DNA from: JBEVOS01 sp964564595
GTDB taxonomy: Bacteria > Pseudomonadota > Alphaproteobacteria > Caulobacterales > Aquidulcibacteraceae
Length of the DNA: 5,838 bases
Direction: 5' to 3'
Assembly: GCA_964564595.1 (NCBI GenBank)
Contig: CAZMCA010000202.1
Span: forward strand, 1 to 5,838
In this document: in pieces, positions 1 through 5,281 of the stretch
Layout: each line of letters begins with the position of its first letter
Numbering within the stretch: the stretch's first letter is position 1
Notes under the pieces: model-generated
Database searches by the model: none
What the model was told of the DNA's origin: nothing
The model's input: only the letters and a program-made list of their open reading frames with translations
Translations under genes and position numbers: made by a program

Positions 1-1
1 G

Positions 2-352
2 CCGGTGCCGACGGACCTGCCGGTTTCGGTCGATCCTCCGCCGGCGCCCGTCGCCGCGGTCATCACCAACCCGCAGTGGCTGGAGCGCCCGAACGGTCGC
101 GACTTCCAGCGCGAATATCCAGAGCGCGCGCTTGAGCGTGAGCGGGAAGGGCGCGTGGTGCTCGATTGCGTGGTCAACGCGGCTGGCCGGATTTCCTGCT
201 CGGTCGCGAGCGAGGATCCGACGGGGTGGGGCTTTGGCCCCGCGGCGCTGCGCATCTCGCGCTCGTTCCGGATGGCCCCGGCGACGTCCGACGGCACGCC
301 GACCGATGGCGGGCGCGTGCGCGTGCCGATCGCCTTCCGTCTCGGCGGTTAG
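2..352 (+). CDS. TonB-like energy transducer, C-terminal domain (5' partial)
   Basis: This is the C-terminal part of a TonB-family protein, which spans the periplasm and passes proton-motive-force energy from ExbB/ExbD to outer-membrane receptors. The frame is open to the left edge. A GTG at 5 lies in a proline-rich stretch (DPPPAPV) that looks like the end of a TonB periplasmic linker, so the true start and membrane anchor are probably outside the window. Counting from that GTG, the domain starts near residue 33 with a YPERA motif (38-42), as in TonB_C domains (YPxxA). It continues with GRVVLDCVVNAAGRISCSV (49-67), a GFGPAAL segment and a C-terminal VPIAFRLGG strand. Cys55 and Cys65 lie on neighbouring strands and could form a disulfide. 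From memory, this variant with GFG-AAL is common in Caulobacterales-type TonB-like proteins. The family call is secure; the partner receptor is unknown, and a TonB-domain protein unrelated to transport is possible. Confidence 0.8.
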   Translation, partial: PVPTDLPVSVDPPPAPVAAVITNPQWLERPNGRDFQREYPERALEREREGRVVLDCVVNAAGRISCSVASEDPTGWGFGPAALRISRSFRMAPATSDGTPTDGGRVRVPIAFRLGG

Positions 353-377
353 CGGTCCGCATTTTGGCCTTGTTTCG

Positions 378-427
378 CGGGCGTTCTCGCCCGGCGAGGA
401 GTGGAGGGCGCGCTGAAGCAAGCGCGT
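378..427 (+). other. Two short GC-rich stem-loops between the TonB gene and the next CDS
   Basis: The 91-bp gap after the TonB stop holds two inverted repeats. CGGGCG (378-383) pairs with CGCCCG (388-393) around a TTCT loop. GCGCGCT (408-414) pairs with AGCGCGT (421-427), with one G-U at the base, around a GAAGCA loop. Neither is followed by a T-tract, so a classical intrinsic terminator is not supported. They could slow decay of the upstream mRNA, help Rho-dependent ending, or be chance in a GC-rich genome. The pairing is seen directly; any function is guesswork. Confidence 0.3.
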
Positions 428-431
428 CTCA

Positions 432-437
432 GAGGAG
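432..437 (+). promoter_or_regulatory. Ribosome binding site that selects the ATG at 444
   Basis: GAGGAG lies 6 bases before the ATG at 444, which is ideal spacing. It directly abuts the other in-frame ATG at 438, where it could not work. This decides the start of the small secreted protein and gives a normal signal peptide beginning MKIAF. Confidence 0.75.
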
Positions 438-443
438 ATGTTC

Positions 444-854
444 ATGAAGATCGCGTTCGCGGCGGCGCTCGCCGCCCTCACGCTCACGACCGCCGGCGCT
501 GCTTTCGCGCAGGCGCCGACAACGCCGGCCGCCACTGCGCCCGCGCCTGCCGTTCCCGCTTCGCGCTGCCCGGGCTTCCCCGCTGAGCCGACGCTGCCGG
601 ACGGCGCGACGGCCCGCAACTCGCGCACCATGCAGGAAGGCGACGCCGCCTACCAAACGTGGGGCCAGGCGATGCAGACGGTGCTGGAATGCCGCCGCGC
701 CGAAGCTGAAGAGCTTCGCATTCAAGCGCTGACGCACGAAGCGCGCGTCACCGAATACAACGCCGGCGCCTCGCGCCTGAACGCGGTTGGCCAAGCGTGG
801 ATCGCGGAAGCGGCCGAGTACAACGCCCGTACGCAACCGCGCCGCGGCAACTAA
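444..854 (+). CDS. Small secreted protein of unknown function
   Basis: This is a 136-residue protein that I do not recognise as a named family. Residues 1-22 are a clear Sec signal peptide: MK, then a hydrophobic Ala/Leu core, ending AFA before QAP, a good signal peptidase I site. A low-complexity Ala/Pro/Thr linker follows (about 23-40). The mature domain (about 41-136) is polar and probably helical. It has two cysteines (Cys42 in SRCPGFP and Cys83 in LECRRAEAEEL) that could form a disulfide in the periplasm, and two EYNA segments about 20 residues apart near the C-terminus. There is no lipobox, so it should be soluble in the periplasm or exported. It starts 91 bp after the TonB-like gene on the same strand, so the two may be co-transcribed and the protein could be linked to envelope transport, but nothing in the sequence proves this. 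The start at 444 is chosen over the ATG at 438 because of ribosome binding site spacing. Its reality as a gene is well supported by the signal peptide and the RBS. Confidence 0.8.
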   Translation: MKIAFAAALAALTLTTAGAAFAQAPTTPAATAPAPAVPASRCPGFPAEPTLPDGATARNSRTMQEGDAAYQTWGQAMQTVLECRRAEAEELRIQALTHEARVTEYNAGASRLNAVGQAWIAEAAEYNARTQPRRGN

Positions 855-894
855 GTTTCACCGCTTCAGGACGCTTGACGTCCGTTACGTGAAC

Positions 895-924
895 GCGCCT
901 CCCTTTGGAAACAAAGGGAGGTGT
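895..924 (+). promoter_or_regulatory. Strong hairpin enclosing the crotonase ribosome binding site
   Basis: CCTCCCTTTG (898-907) pairs perfectly with CAAAGGGAGG (912-921) around a GAAA (GNRA-type) tetraloop. Three further pairs (895-924, 896-923, 897-922, two of them G-U) can extend the base of the stem. The 3' arm contains GGGAGG (916-921), the Shine-Dalgarno sequence 7 bases before the ATG at 929, so folding would hide the ribosome binding site. The stem is followed by TGTTTTC, a weak T-run. It could therefore instead, or in addition, be an intrinsic terminator for the preceding gene. The structure is seen directly; which role it plays is inference. Confidence 0.6.
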
Positions 925-928
925 TTTC

Positions 929-1816
929 ATGTCGAAGCACGAGTTCGAGACCATCAAACTGGATGTCGACGCTGGCATCGCCACGCTGACGATGAACCGT
1001 CCGGACCGGATGAACGCGTTCACCGGGCAGATGATGCTCGACATGATCAAAGCGTTCGACATCACGGACGCGGACGACAATGTCGGCGCGGTGATCGTCA
1101 CGGGCGCGGGACGCGCGTTCTGCGCGGGCGCCGATCTCGCTGCCGGCGGCTCCACATTCGATAGCGAGGCGCGCGTCCAGCGCGCGGAAGTTGGCCGCAG
1201 TCAGGGCGACGAGCGCATCCGCGACGGCGGCGGGCGCCTCACACTGCGCATCTTCGAAAGCTTGAAGCCGGTGATCGCGGCGGTGAATGGCGCGGCCGTC
1301 GGCGTCGGCGCCACGATGCAGCTGCCGATGGATATCCGCCTCGCTTCGACCGATGCGCGCTACGGTTTTGTGTTTGCGCGGCGCGGCATCACGCTCGAAG
1401 CGTGCTCTTCCTACTTTCTGCCCAAAGTCGTCGGTCTGCAGACGGCGTTTGAATGGGCCTATACGGGTCGCGTTTTTCCCGCGAGCGAAGCGAAAGAGCA
1501 CGGGCTCGTGCGGTCGCTCCATGCGCCAGATGAGCTGATGCCAGCCGCGATCGCGCTCGCGCGCGAGATCATCGACAATACGTCGCCCGTTTCGGTGGCG
1601 CTGACGCGGCAGATGCTGTGGCGCATGGCCGGCGCCGATCATCCGATGGAAGCACACAAGATCGACAGCCGCGCGATCTTCCGGCGCGGCGCTTCGGCCG
1701 ACGCGCGCGAAGGCGTGACGTCGTTCCTCGAAAAGCGGCCGGCGAAATTCCCGCTCACCGTGAGCAAGGACATGCCGGATTTCTTCCCGTGGTGGGAAGA
1801 TCGTCCGTTCAAGTAG
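929..1816 (+). CDS. Crotonase-fold enzyme (enoyl-CoA hydratase/isomerase family)
   Basis: This is a 295-residue cytoplasmic protein of the crotonase superfamily, which acts on acyl-CoA thioesters, probably in fatty-acid or related acid breakdown. Visible landmarks are the N-terminal ATLTMNRPDRMNAF (18-31), the first oxyanion-hole segment GAGRAFCAGADLA (59-71), and the second, NGAAVGVGATMQLPMDIRLAS (120-140). GFVFARRGI (146-154) follows, then LEACSSYFLPKVVG (156-169). The two glutamates of classical enoyl-CoA hydratase are replaced by Thr129 and Arg151 by hand alignment. Glu157 instead sits where delta3,delta2-enoyl-CoA isomerases of the ECI2/Eci1 type carry their catalytic acid. Isomerase-like or other chemistry is thus as likely as hydration. 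Residues 72-103 form a polar loop longer than in typical hydratases. The C-terminus carries the conserved-looking DMPDFFPWWEDRPF. The ATG at 929 is chosen because GGGAGG lies 7 bases upstream; a TTG at 905 lies inside the hairpin. The family is certain; the exact substrate and reaction are not. Confidence 0.9.
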   Translation: MSKHEFETIKLDVDAGIATLTMNRPDRMNAFTGQMMLDMIKAFDITDADDNVGAVIVTGAGRAFCAGADLAAGGSTFDSEARVQRAEVGRSQGDERIRDGGGRLTLRIFESLKPVIAAVNGAAVGVGATMQLPMDIRLASTDARYGFVFARRGITLEACSSYFLPKVVGLQTAFEWAYTGRVFPASEAKEHGLVRSLHAPDELMPAAIALAREIIDNTSPVSVALTRQMLWRMAGADHPMEAHKIDSRAIFRRGASADAREGVTSFLEKRPAKFPLTVSKDMPDFFPWWEDRPFK

Positions 1817-3086
1817 AGGCGGTCGCGGCGGCGGGCTCGGCCTCAGTGTCGAGCCGCCAAAGCGATGTGAAGAACGTCAGCGCCAACGCGCCGAACAAAA
1901 GCCCAAACCCAGGCAGCAGCGCCGCGAGGTGCGGGCCGACGAGTCCAGCGGCGACGCCCGTGAGCGCCGAGCCGATTGGCGCGCCGCCCATGAACCCCAT
2001 CGCGTAGATCGCCAGCACCCGGCCTAGGTACTGCGGGGCGGCGGCGCTCTGCGCGATCGTGCGGCTCATGCTGATCCACACGCCGGCCGCTAGCCCCCAG
2101 AGCGCGACCAGCACAACGAGCGTCGAGAACGGCTTGTGCCAAGCGAAGCTGAGCAGCGCGGCCGCGCCAATCATGTGCGCGGCCAGCATCGCGCGCCCGG
2201 GCCGCCGCAGCGGCGGCAGCCGCGCCAGGATGACCGCCGAAACAAAGGAGGCGGCCCAAAACACGGCGAATAGGACGCCGAGCAGATTGGCCTGCGTATG
2301 GGCCGAGCCGCCATATTCTTCGCGCACGATCAGCGGAAACAACACTTGGAACGATCCGATGATGAAGACGCCGGAATAGCCGGCCGAGATCAGCATCGGC
2401 CCCATCACCGGGCTCTTGAACGAGTAGGCGAGACCTTCCTTCAGATCGTCGATCGCCGATTGCAGCGTGCCGCCGCGCTTCTCAGGCCGCGGCGTGCGCA
2501 GCAACAGCGCCACCAGCGACGCCGCGATCAGCACGCCCGCTTGCAGCAACAGAAACGGCGCGGGATCGGAGCCCGCCGAACGGGCGACGACGATGCCGCC
2601 GATCTGCGCGCCGATCTGGACGGAGGTGGTCATCGCCGCGGCGGTGGCGATCGAAGGCGCGCCTCCCAGCGCCGCAACACGCTCAACCACGCCATTGAGC
2701 GCAGAGTCCCGCGCAGGCCCCAGGAGCGCCGCGCAAGAACCGACCATCACCGCGTAGACCATCAGCAGCGAATAGGTGAGCGCCCCCGCGTAGAGCACGA
2801 AGGCGAGCACCGCTGACGCCGCCGCGATACCGGCTTGCAGCCACGCTAGCGTCAGCCCAGCGCGAACACGCTCCGCCAACAAACCGCCGACCAGCAGGAG
2901 CGCAAACATCGGCGCCGAGAGCGCGGTTTGCGCCAGGCCCACCTGCTCGGGCGATTCGCGCAGCACGAACGTGACCAGCGCCGGGAACAGCACGAACTGC
3001 AGCCCGAACGCAAAAAAATAGAGGCCGATCAGGGCGTAGTAGACCAGGAGTTCGGAGCCGGCGGGCCGCCGAAGCAGTTTTGTCAC
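1809..3086 (-). CDS. MFS transporter, DHA3/MFS_3-like, 12 transmembrane helices
   Basis: This is a 425-residue inner-membrane protein of the major facilitator superfamily, a secondary transporter probably exporting a small molecule in exchange for protons. It shows about 12 hydrophobic segments. The first runs from about 13 to 35. The loop between helices 2 and 3 carries GGLLAERVRAG (67-77), a form of MFS motif A. GPARDSALNGVV follows helix 4. A cytoplasmic central loop (near residues 195-225) contains LRTPRPEKRGG and DLKEGLAYSFKSPVMGPML. That loop pattern and the later LFPLIVREEYGG resemble the MFS_3 group that includes the enterobactin exporter EntS and macrolide pumps. The substrate cannot be read from the sequence. 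The GTG start at 3086 is supported by GGGGAGG six bases upstream. Its last 8 bases overlap the end of the convergent crotonase gene. It is divergent from the DUF2336 gene across 95 bp. No regulator gene is adjacent. Confidence 0.9.
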   Translation of the reverse strand: MTKLLRRPAGSELLVYYALIGLYFFAFGLQFVLFPALVTFVLRESPEQVGLAQTALSAPMFALLLVGGLLAERVRAGLTLAWLQAGIAAASAVLAFVLYAGALTYSLLMVYAVMVGSCAALLGPARDSALNGVVERVAALGGAPSIATAAAMTTSVQIGAQIGGIVVARSAGSDPAPFLLLQAGVLIAASLVALLLRTPRPEKRGGTLQSAIDDLKEGLAYSFKSPVMGPMLISAGYSGVFIIGSFQVLFPLIVREEYGGSAHTQANLLGVLFAVFWAASFVSAVILARLPPLRRPGRAMLAAHMIGAAALLSFAWHKPFSTLVVLVALWGLAAGVWISMSRTIAQSAAAPQYLGRVLAIYAMGFMGGAPIGSALTGVAAGLVGPHLAALLPGFGLLFGALALTFFTSLWRLDTEAEPAAATAST

Positions 3087-3092
3087 TGCGCG

Positions 3093-3099
3093 CCTCCCC
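3093..3099 (-). promoter_or_regulatory. Ribosome binding site for the GTG start of the MFS transporter
   Basis: Read on the minus strand, GGGGAGG is followed by CGCGCA and then GTG at 3086. The strong match and 6-base spacing support the non-ATG start. Confidence 0.7.
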
Positions 3100-3140
3100 A
3101 GGCCGAATGCTTCCCGTTCGCCAGGGAGCGGCCCGGCTTG

Positions 3141-3156
3141 TTTATGCGAGATTAAC
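3141..3156. promoter_or_regulatory. CtrA-like box in the divergent intergenic region
   Basis: TTTA (3141-3144), seven bases, then TTAAC (3152-3156) matches the Caulobacter CtrA consensus TTAA-N7-TTAAC at 8 of 9 defined positions. Such AT-rich tetramers are rare in this GC-rich window. The box sits 26-41 bases before the ATG of the DUF2336 gene and 55-70 bases before the GTG of the MFS gene. If CtrA binds, it could control either gene. If it overlaps a -35 region for the DUF2336 gene, the transcript would begin close to the start codon. The motif is seen; binding is inferred. Confidence 0.4.
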
Positions 3157-3181
3157 GCGGCGCGTGGTCACGTCCACGCCA

Positions 3182-4387
3182 ATGCCTGCGCAGCCCTTGC
3201 CTGAGGCGGCTCCCGCGCCCCTGGAGCTGACGGACGCTGTCCGTGCGGAAGCGCGCGCCTCGGTTGTGGGGCGGCTGTCGGAAATCGTCTCCTGGCCCGA
3301 AAGCCGCATCCCGCTTTACGAGCGCCAACTCGCGGCGGACCTGCTGATCGGGCTCTTGCGCACCTCAAGCGTCGATCTGCGGATGCGCTGCGCGCTGGGG
3401 CTCGCGCGCATCCAGGACGCGCCAAAGGCGCTGCTCAGGTATCTCTCGCGTGACGAGATCGCCGTGGCAGGCCCGCTGATCGAGAATGGCGTCGGCTTCG
3501 ACGATTCCGATCTCATCGCGATCGTGCGCGGAGGCGTCAGTGCGCATTGGCAATTGGTGGCGCGCCGGCGCGGGCTCACGGAGCCGGTGACGGATGTGCT
3601 GCTGCAAACCGGCGATCTAACGGTCACCGAATCCTTGTTGCGTAACAATTTCGCGCGCCTCTCGTCTCAGGGCATCGAGCTGATCGTGACGCGCTCACGC
3701 CAAGCGTCGCAGCTGGCGAACCTTCTCACGCAGCGCCCGGAATTGCGCCCGTCCGAGGCGCTGATCCTGTTCTGGTGGGCCGATTTTCCAGCGCGCGTGC
3801 AGATATTGCGGCGTTTCGCGGTCGATCGCAGCGTGCTGATTGAGGAGCTGGGCGAGAGCTTTAAGATCGCGGCGCGCGAAGGCTGGGCCGATGCGGAGGC
3901 GCGCAAGGCGCTCCAAGTTGTCGAGCGGCGCCAGCGCAACCGCGCGGCGGCGGAGAAGAGCGTGTTCGGCTCACTCGAGGGCGCCATCCAGGCTGCCGAG
4001 AACGGCGCCGATCAACACATGATGGATGAGATCGCGTTCATGGGCGGCATCAAGCCGGCCACGGCCGCGCAGATCTTCGCCGATCCCGGCGGCGAGGCGA
4101 TCGCGGTGTTCGCCAAGTCCGTTGGTTTGAAGCGGCCGATGTTGATCTCGCTGTGGCGCGCGCTGCAACGCCCAGGCGGCGATCCAGAACAGACGGACAA
4201 TCCGCTCGGCCGCACGCTCTACGTGTTTGACACTTTGGCGACGGCGAAGGCGCAAACCGTGTTGCGCTACTGGAATTGGTCGTTCACCGCCGACATCGGC
4301 AGAATCAACGACGCGACTTTCGTCGATGAGCTTGATCCGCCCACGGCGCGCCGTAACGCACAATTGTTGTTTCGGCGCGGCAGCTAA
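3182..4387 (+). CDS. DUF2336 domain protein
   Basis: This is a 401-residue, probably cytoplasmic protein of the DUF2336 family, known almost only from Alphaproteobacteria and of undefined biochemical function. The protein is mostly helical with HEAT-like repeat character. The family pattern runs from about residue 60 to 200: DLRMRCALGLARIQDAPKAL, then a GPLIENG-type helix pair, a DSDLIAIVRGG segment, HWQLVARRRGLTEPVTDVLL, GDLTVTESLLRNNFARLS and a LLTQRPELRPSEAL helix. The C-terminal half (about 200-401) is more variable, with FWWADFPARVQILRRF and an aromatic patch, RYWNWSF, near 370. I see no signal peptide, membrane helix, kinase or DNA-binding motif. The ATG at 3182 is preferred because the conserved-looking part follows soon after. 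No good ribosome binding site precedes it, so GTG at 3164 or ATG at 3107 are alternatives. It is monocistronic as far as can be seen, with 100 bp before mnhE. A regulatory or scaffold role is only a guess, although the CtrA-like box upstream would fit it. Confidence 0.85.
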   Translation: MPAQPLPEAAPAPLELTDAVRAEARASVVGRLSEIVSWPESRIPLYERQLAADLLIGLLRTSSVDLRMRCALGLARIQDAPKALLRYLSRDEIAVAGPLIENGVGFDDSDLIAIVRGGVSAHWQLVARRRGLTEPVTDVLLQTGDLTVTESLLRNNFARLSSQGIELIVTRSRQASQLANLLTQRPELRPSEALILFWWADFPARVQILRRFAVDRSVLIEELGESFKIAAREGWADAEARKALQVVERRQRNRAAAEKSVFGSLEGAIQAAENGADQHMMDEIAFMGGIKPATAAQIFADPGGEAIAVFAKSVGLKRPMLISLWRALQRPGGDPEQTDNPLGRTLYVFDTLATAKAQTVLRYWNWSFTADIGRINDATFVDELDPPTARRNAQLLFRRGS

Positions 4388-4389
4388 TC

Positions 4390-4449
4390 GATTCAGCTGA
4401 GCACGGGCGCCGCGTTCGGCTGGCGAATCCCCGCCCCCAACGCTAAGAC
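4390..4449 (+). promoter_or_regulatory. Possible promoter region of the mnh operon
   Basis: The 100-bp gap before mnhE holds GCTAAGAC (4442-4449), one base off the Caulobacter housekeeping -10 element GCTANAWC, about 39 bases before the ATG. No good TTGACG-like -35 element lies at the right distance; TGGCGA at 4421 is the best and is weak. Two GANTC sites, the CcrM methylation target, lie at 4390-4394 and 4425-4429. I saw no terminator hairpin with a T-run after the DUF2336 stop, so read-through into mnhE is possible. Confidence 0.3.
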
Positions 4450-4473
4450 GCGGCACGCCCACACGCGGTTCGC

Positions 4474-4480
4474 GAGGGGA
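4474..4480 (+). promoter_or_regulatory. Ribosome binding site of mnhE
   Basis: GAGGGGA ends 7 bases before the ATG at 4488. It supports this start, and no other in-frame start nearby has comparable spacing. Confidence 0.6.
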
Positions 4481-4487
4481 GCCCGTC

Positions 4488-4985
4488 ATGCTGCATGTCG
4501 CCGCTTTGGTCGCGGGTCTCGCTGGCCTGTGGATAATTCTGTCTTGGACCGCGAACCCGGCCGCGCCGCCGGCTGAGCTCATCGCCGCGGGCGTGTTCGT
4601 TGCGGTGCTGGCTGCGCTGTGGACGGCGCGTCTTGGCGGCGTCGATCGCGAAAGCGCGCCGCATTGGCGCGTGCTGCGTCTTGCGCCGCTGTTCGTGCGC
4701 CGTGTGTCCGCGACAGCGCAGGGCGCGGGCGCGGCGGCGCGCGCGGCGATCGCTGCCGATGTCACGCTGCGGCCTGCGCTGGTGCGCATTCGCACGCGCC
4801 GTCAGAGCGATGCATCGCGCAACGCGCTTGCGCACTTCATTTCCGCCGCACCCGGCGGCGTGATCGTCGATATCGATGGCGAAGGCATGCTCGCGCATGT
4901 GCTTCAGGAAGAGGCGCTCGATGCGCCGCACCTCGCCGCACTCGAGGCGCAAGTTGTTCGCGCAGTCGATGGGGCGGCGTCATGA
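4488..4985 (+). CDS. mnhE: Na+/H+ antiporter subunit E (MnhE/MrpE)
   Basis: This is a 165-residue subunit of an Mrp-type cation/proton antiporter, a multi-protein inner-membrane complex that exchanges sodium or potassium for protons. Two hydrophobic helices (about 4-21 and 30-47) with WIILSW between residues 15 and 20 are followed by a cytoplasmic domain. The family signature is near 116-139: HFISAAPGGVIVDIDGEGM then LAHVL. It corresponds to the 'PGT-x-x-VDIDGD...HVLD' pattern of MrpE as I remember it. Length is normal for the family. A stretch of Ala/Arg-rich sequence (about 75-92) connects the membrane part and the signature domain. It is the first gene of the visible operon: its stop codon overlaps the mnhF start (ATGA at 4982-4985), indicating translational coupling. 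The preceding DUF2336 gene is 100 bp away and functionally unrelated on present evidence. Confidence 0.88.
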   Translation: MLHVAALVAGLAGLWIILSWTANPAAPPAELIAAGVFVAVLAALWTARLGGVDRESAPHWRVLRLAPLFVRRVSATAQGAGAAARAAIAADVTLRPALVRIRTRRQSDASRNALAHFISAAPGGVIVDIDGEGMLAHVLQEEALDAPHLAALEAQVVRAVDGAAS

Positions 4986-5281
4986 TTGCGCTCGCCGCCG
5001 CGGGCGTACTGCTGGCGCTGATGGCGCTAGCGCTGCCGCGTCTTGTCACGGGACCGACGCTCTACGATCGCGCGCTTGCGGCGCACGCGATCGTGCTGAT
5101 CGCGGCGCTGGCGGGCGCGGCGCTCGCTATTGGCGCGGGCGCGCCGCGCTGGATCGACGTTGCGATCGTGCTGGTGTTCGCCGATCTTGTGGTCGCGGTG
5201 TGCGTGCTGAAGGTTTTCCGCCATCGCTCATTGCAGCCGCCCGTTGGCCGCGCGAGCGCGCTCGAAGAGGGCGGCGCATGA
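4982..5281 (+). CDS. mnhF: Na+/H+ antiporter subunit F (MnhF/MrpF)
   Basis: This is a 99-residue membrane subunit of the same antiporter. It has three hydrophobic helices (about 2-20, 34-54 and 57-78) and a short basic and proline-containing tail (VFRHRSLQPPVGR). The family motif follows helix 1: TGPTLYDRALAAH (23-35), with the Asp29-Arg30 pair typical of MrpF. A second acidic residue found in Bacillus MrpF six positions after that Asp is His35 here; from memory, the Mbh-like subgroup has Asn at this site. IDVAIVLVFADLVVAVCVLKVFR (about 57-79) matches the third helix of the family. The start ATG at 4982 overlaps the mnhE stop by 4 bases and its own stop overlaps mnhG by 4 bases, so it relies on coupled translation. 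The upstream purine stretch ATGGGGCGG is a weak ribosome binding site. Confidence 0.87.
   Translation: MIALAAAGVLLALMALALPRLVTGPTLYDRALAAHAIVLIAALAGAALAIGAGAPRWIDVAIVLVFADLVVAVCVLKVFRHRSLQPPVGRASALEEGGA

Noticed and set aside
875..880. TTGACG as a -35 element for a crotonase promoter
   Set aside because: No -10-like sequence follows at suitable spacing; the expected position falls in the GC-rich arm of the hairpin. TTGACG also forms part of a small GGACG/CGTCC inverted repeat at 869-883.
905..928. TTG at 905 as the crotonase start, adding 8 residues
   Set aside because: It lies inside the hairpin with no ribosome binding site, whereas the ATG at 929 has GGGAGG at proper spacing and gives a normal family N-terminus.
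866..1657. A 263-codon minus-strand open frame opposite the crotonase
   Set aside because: Its translation is Arg/His/Asp-rich without domain character, and it is antisense to a clear enzyme gene. Long empty frames are expected at this GC content.
2298..2816. Plus-strand open frame inside the MFS gene
   Set aside because: It is extremely Arg/Gln/His-rich, a typical shadow of a membrane protein gene read on the other strand.
3080..3181. N-terminal extension of the DUF2336 protein to TTG 3080 or ATG 3107
   Set aside because: Both lack a ribosome binding site. The first would overlap the MFS coding start and the second would begin only 20 bp from it, and the added residues look like translated intergenic sequence. 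ATG 3107 cannot be fully excluded.
4700..4760. GCG-rich run in mnhE as a nucleotide repeat
   Set aside because: It is explained by Ala/Arg codons in a GC-rich coding region; no regular repeat unit is present.
3971..4795. A 274-codon minus-strand open frame across the DUF2336 end and mnhE
   Set aside because: Its composition is Arg/Ala/Ser-rich, it runs antisense to two well-supported genes and their intergenic gap, and it has no recognisable motif.
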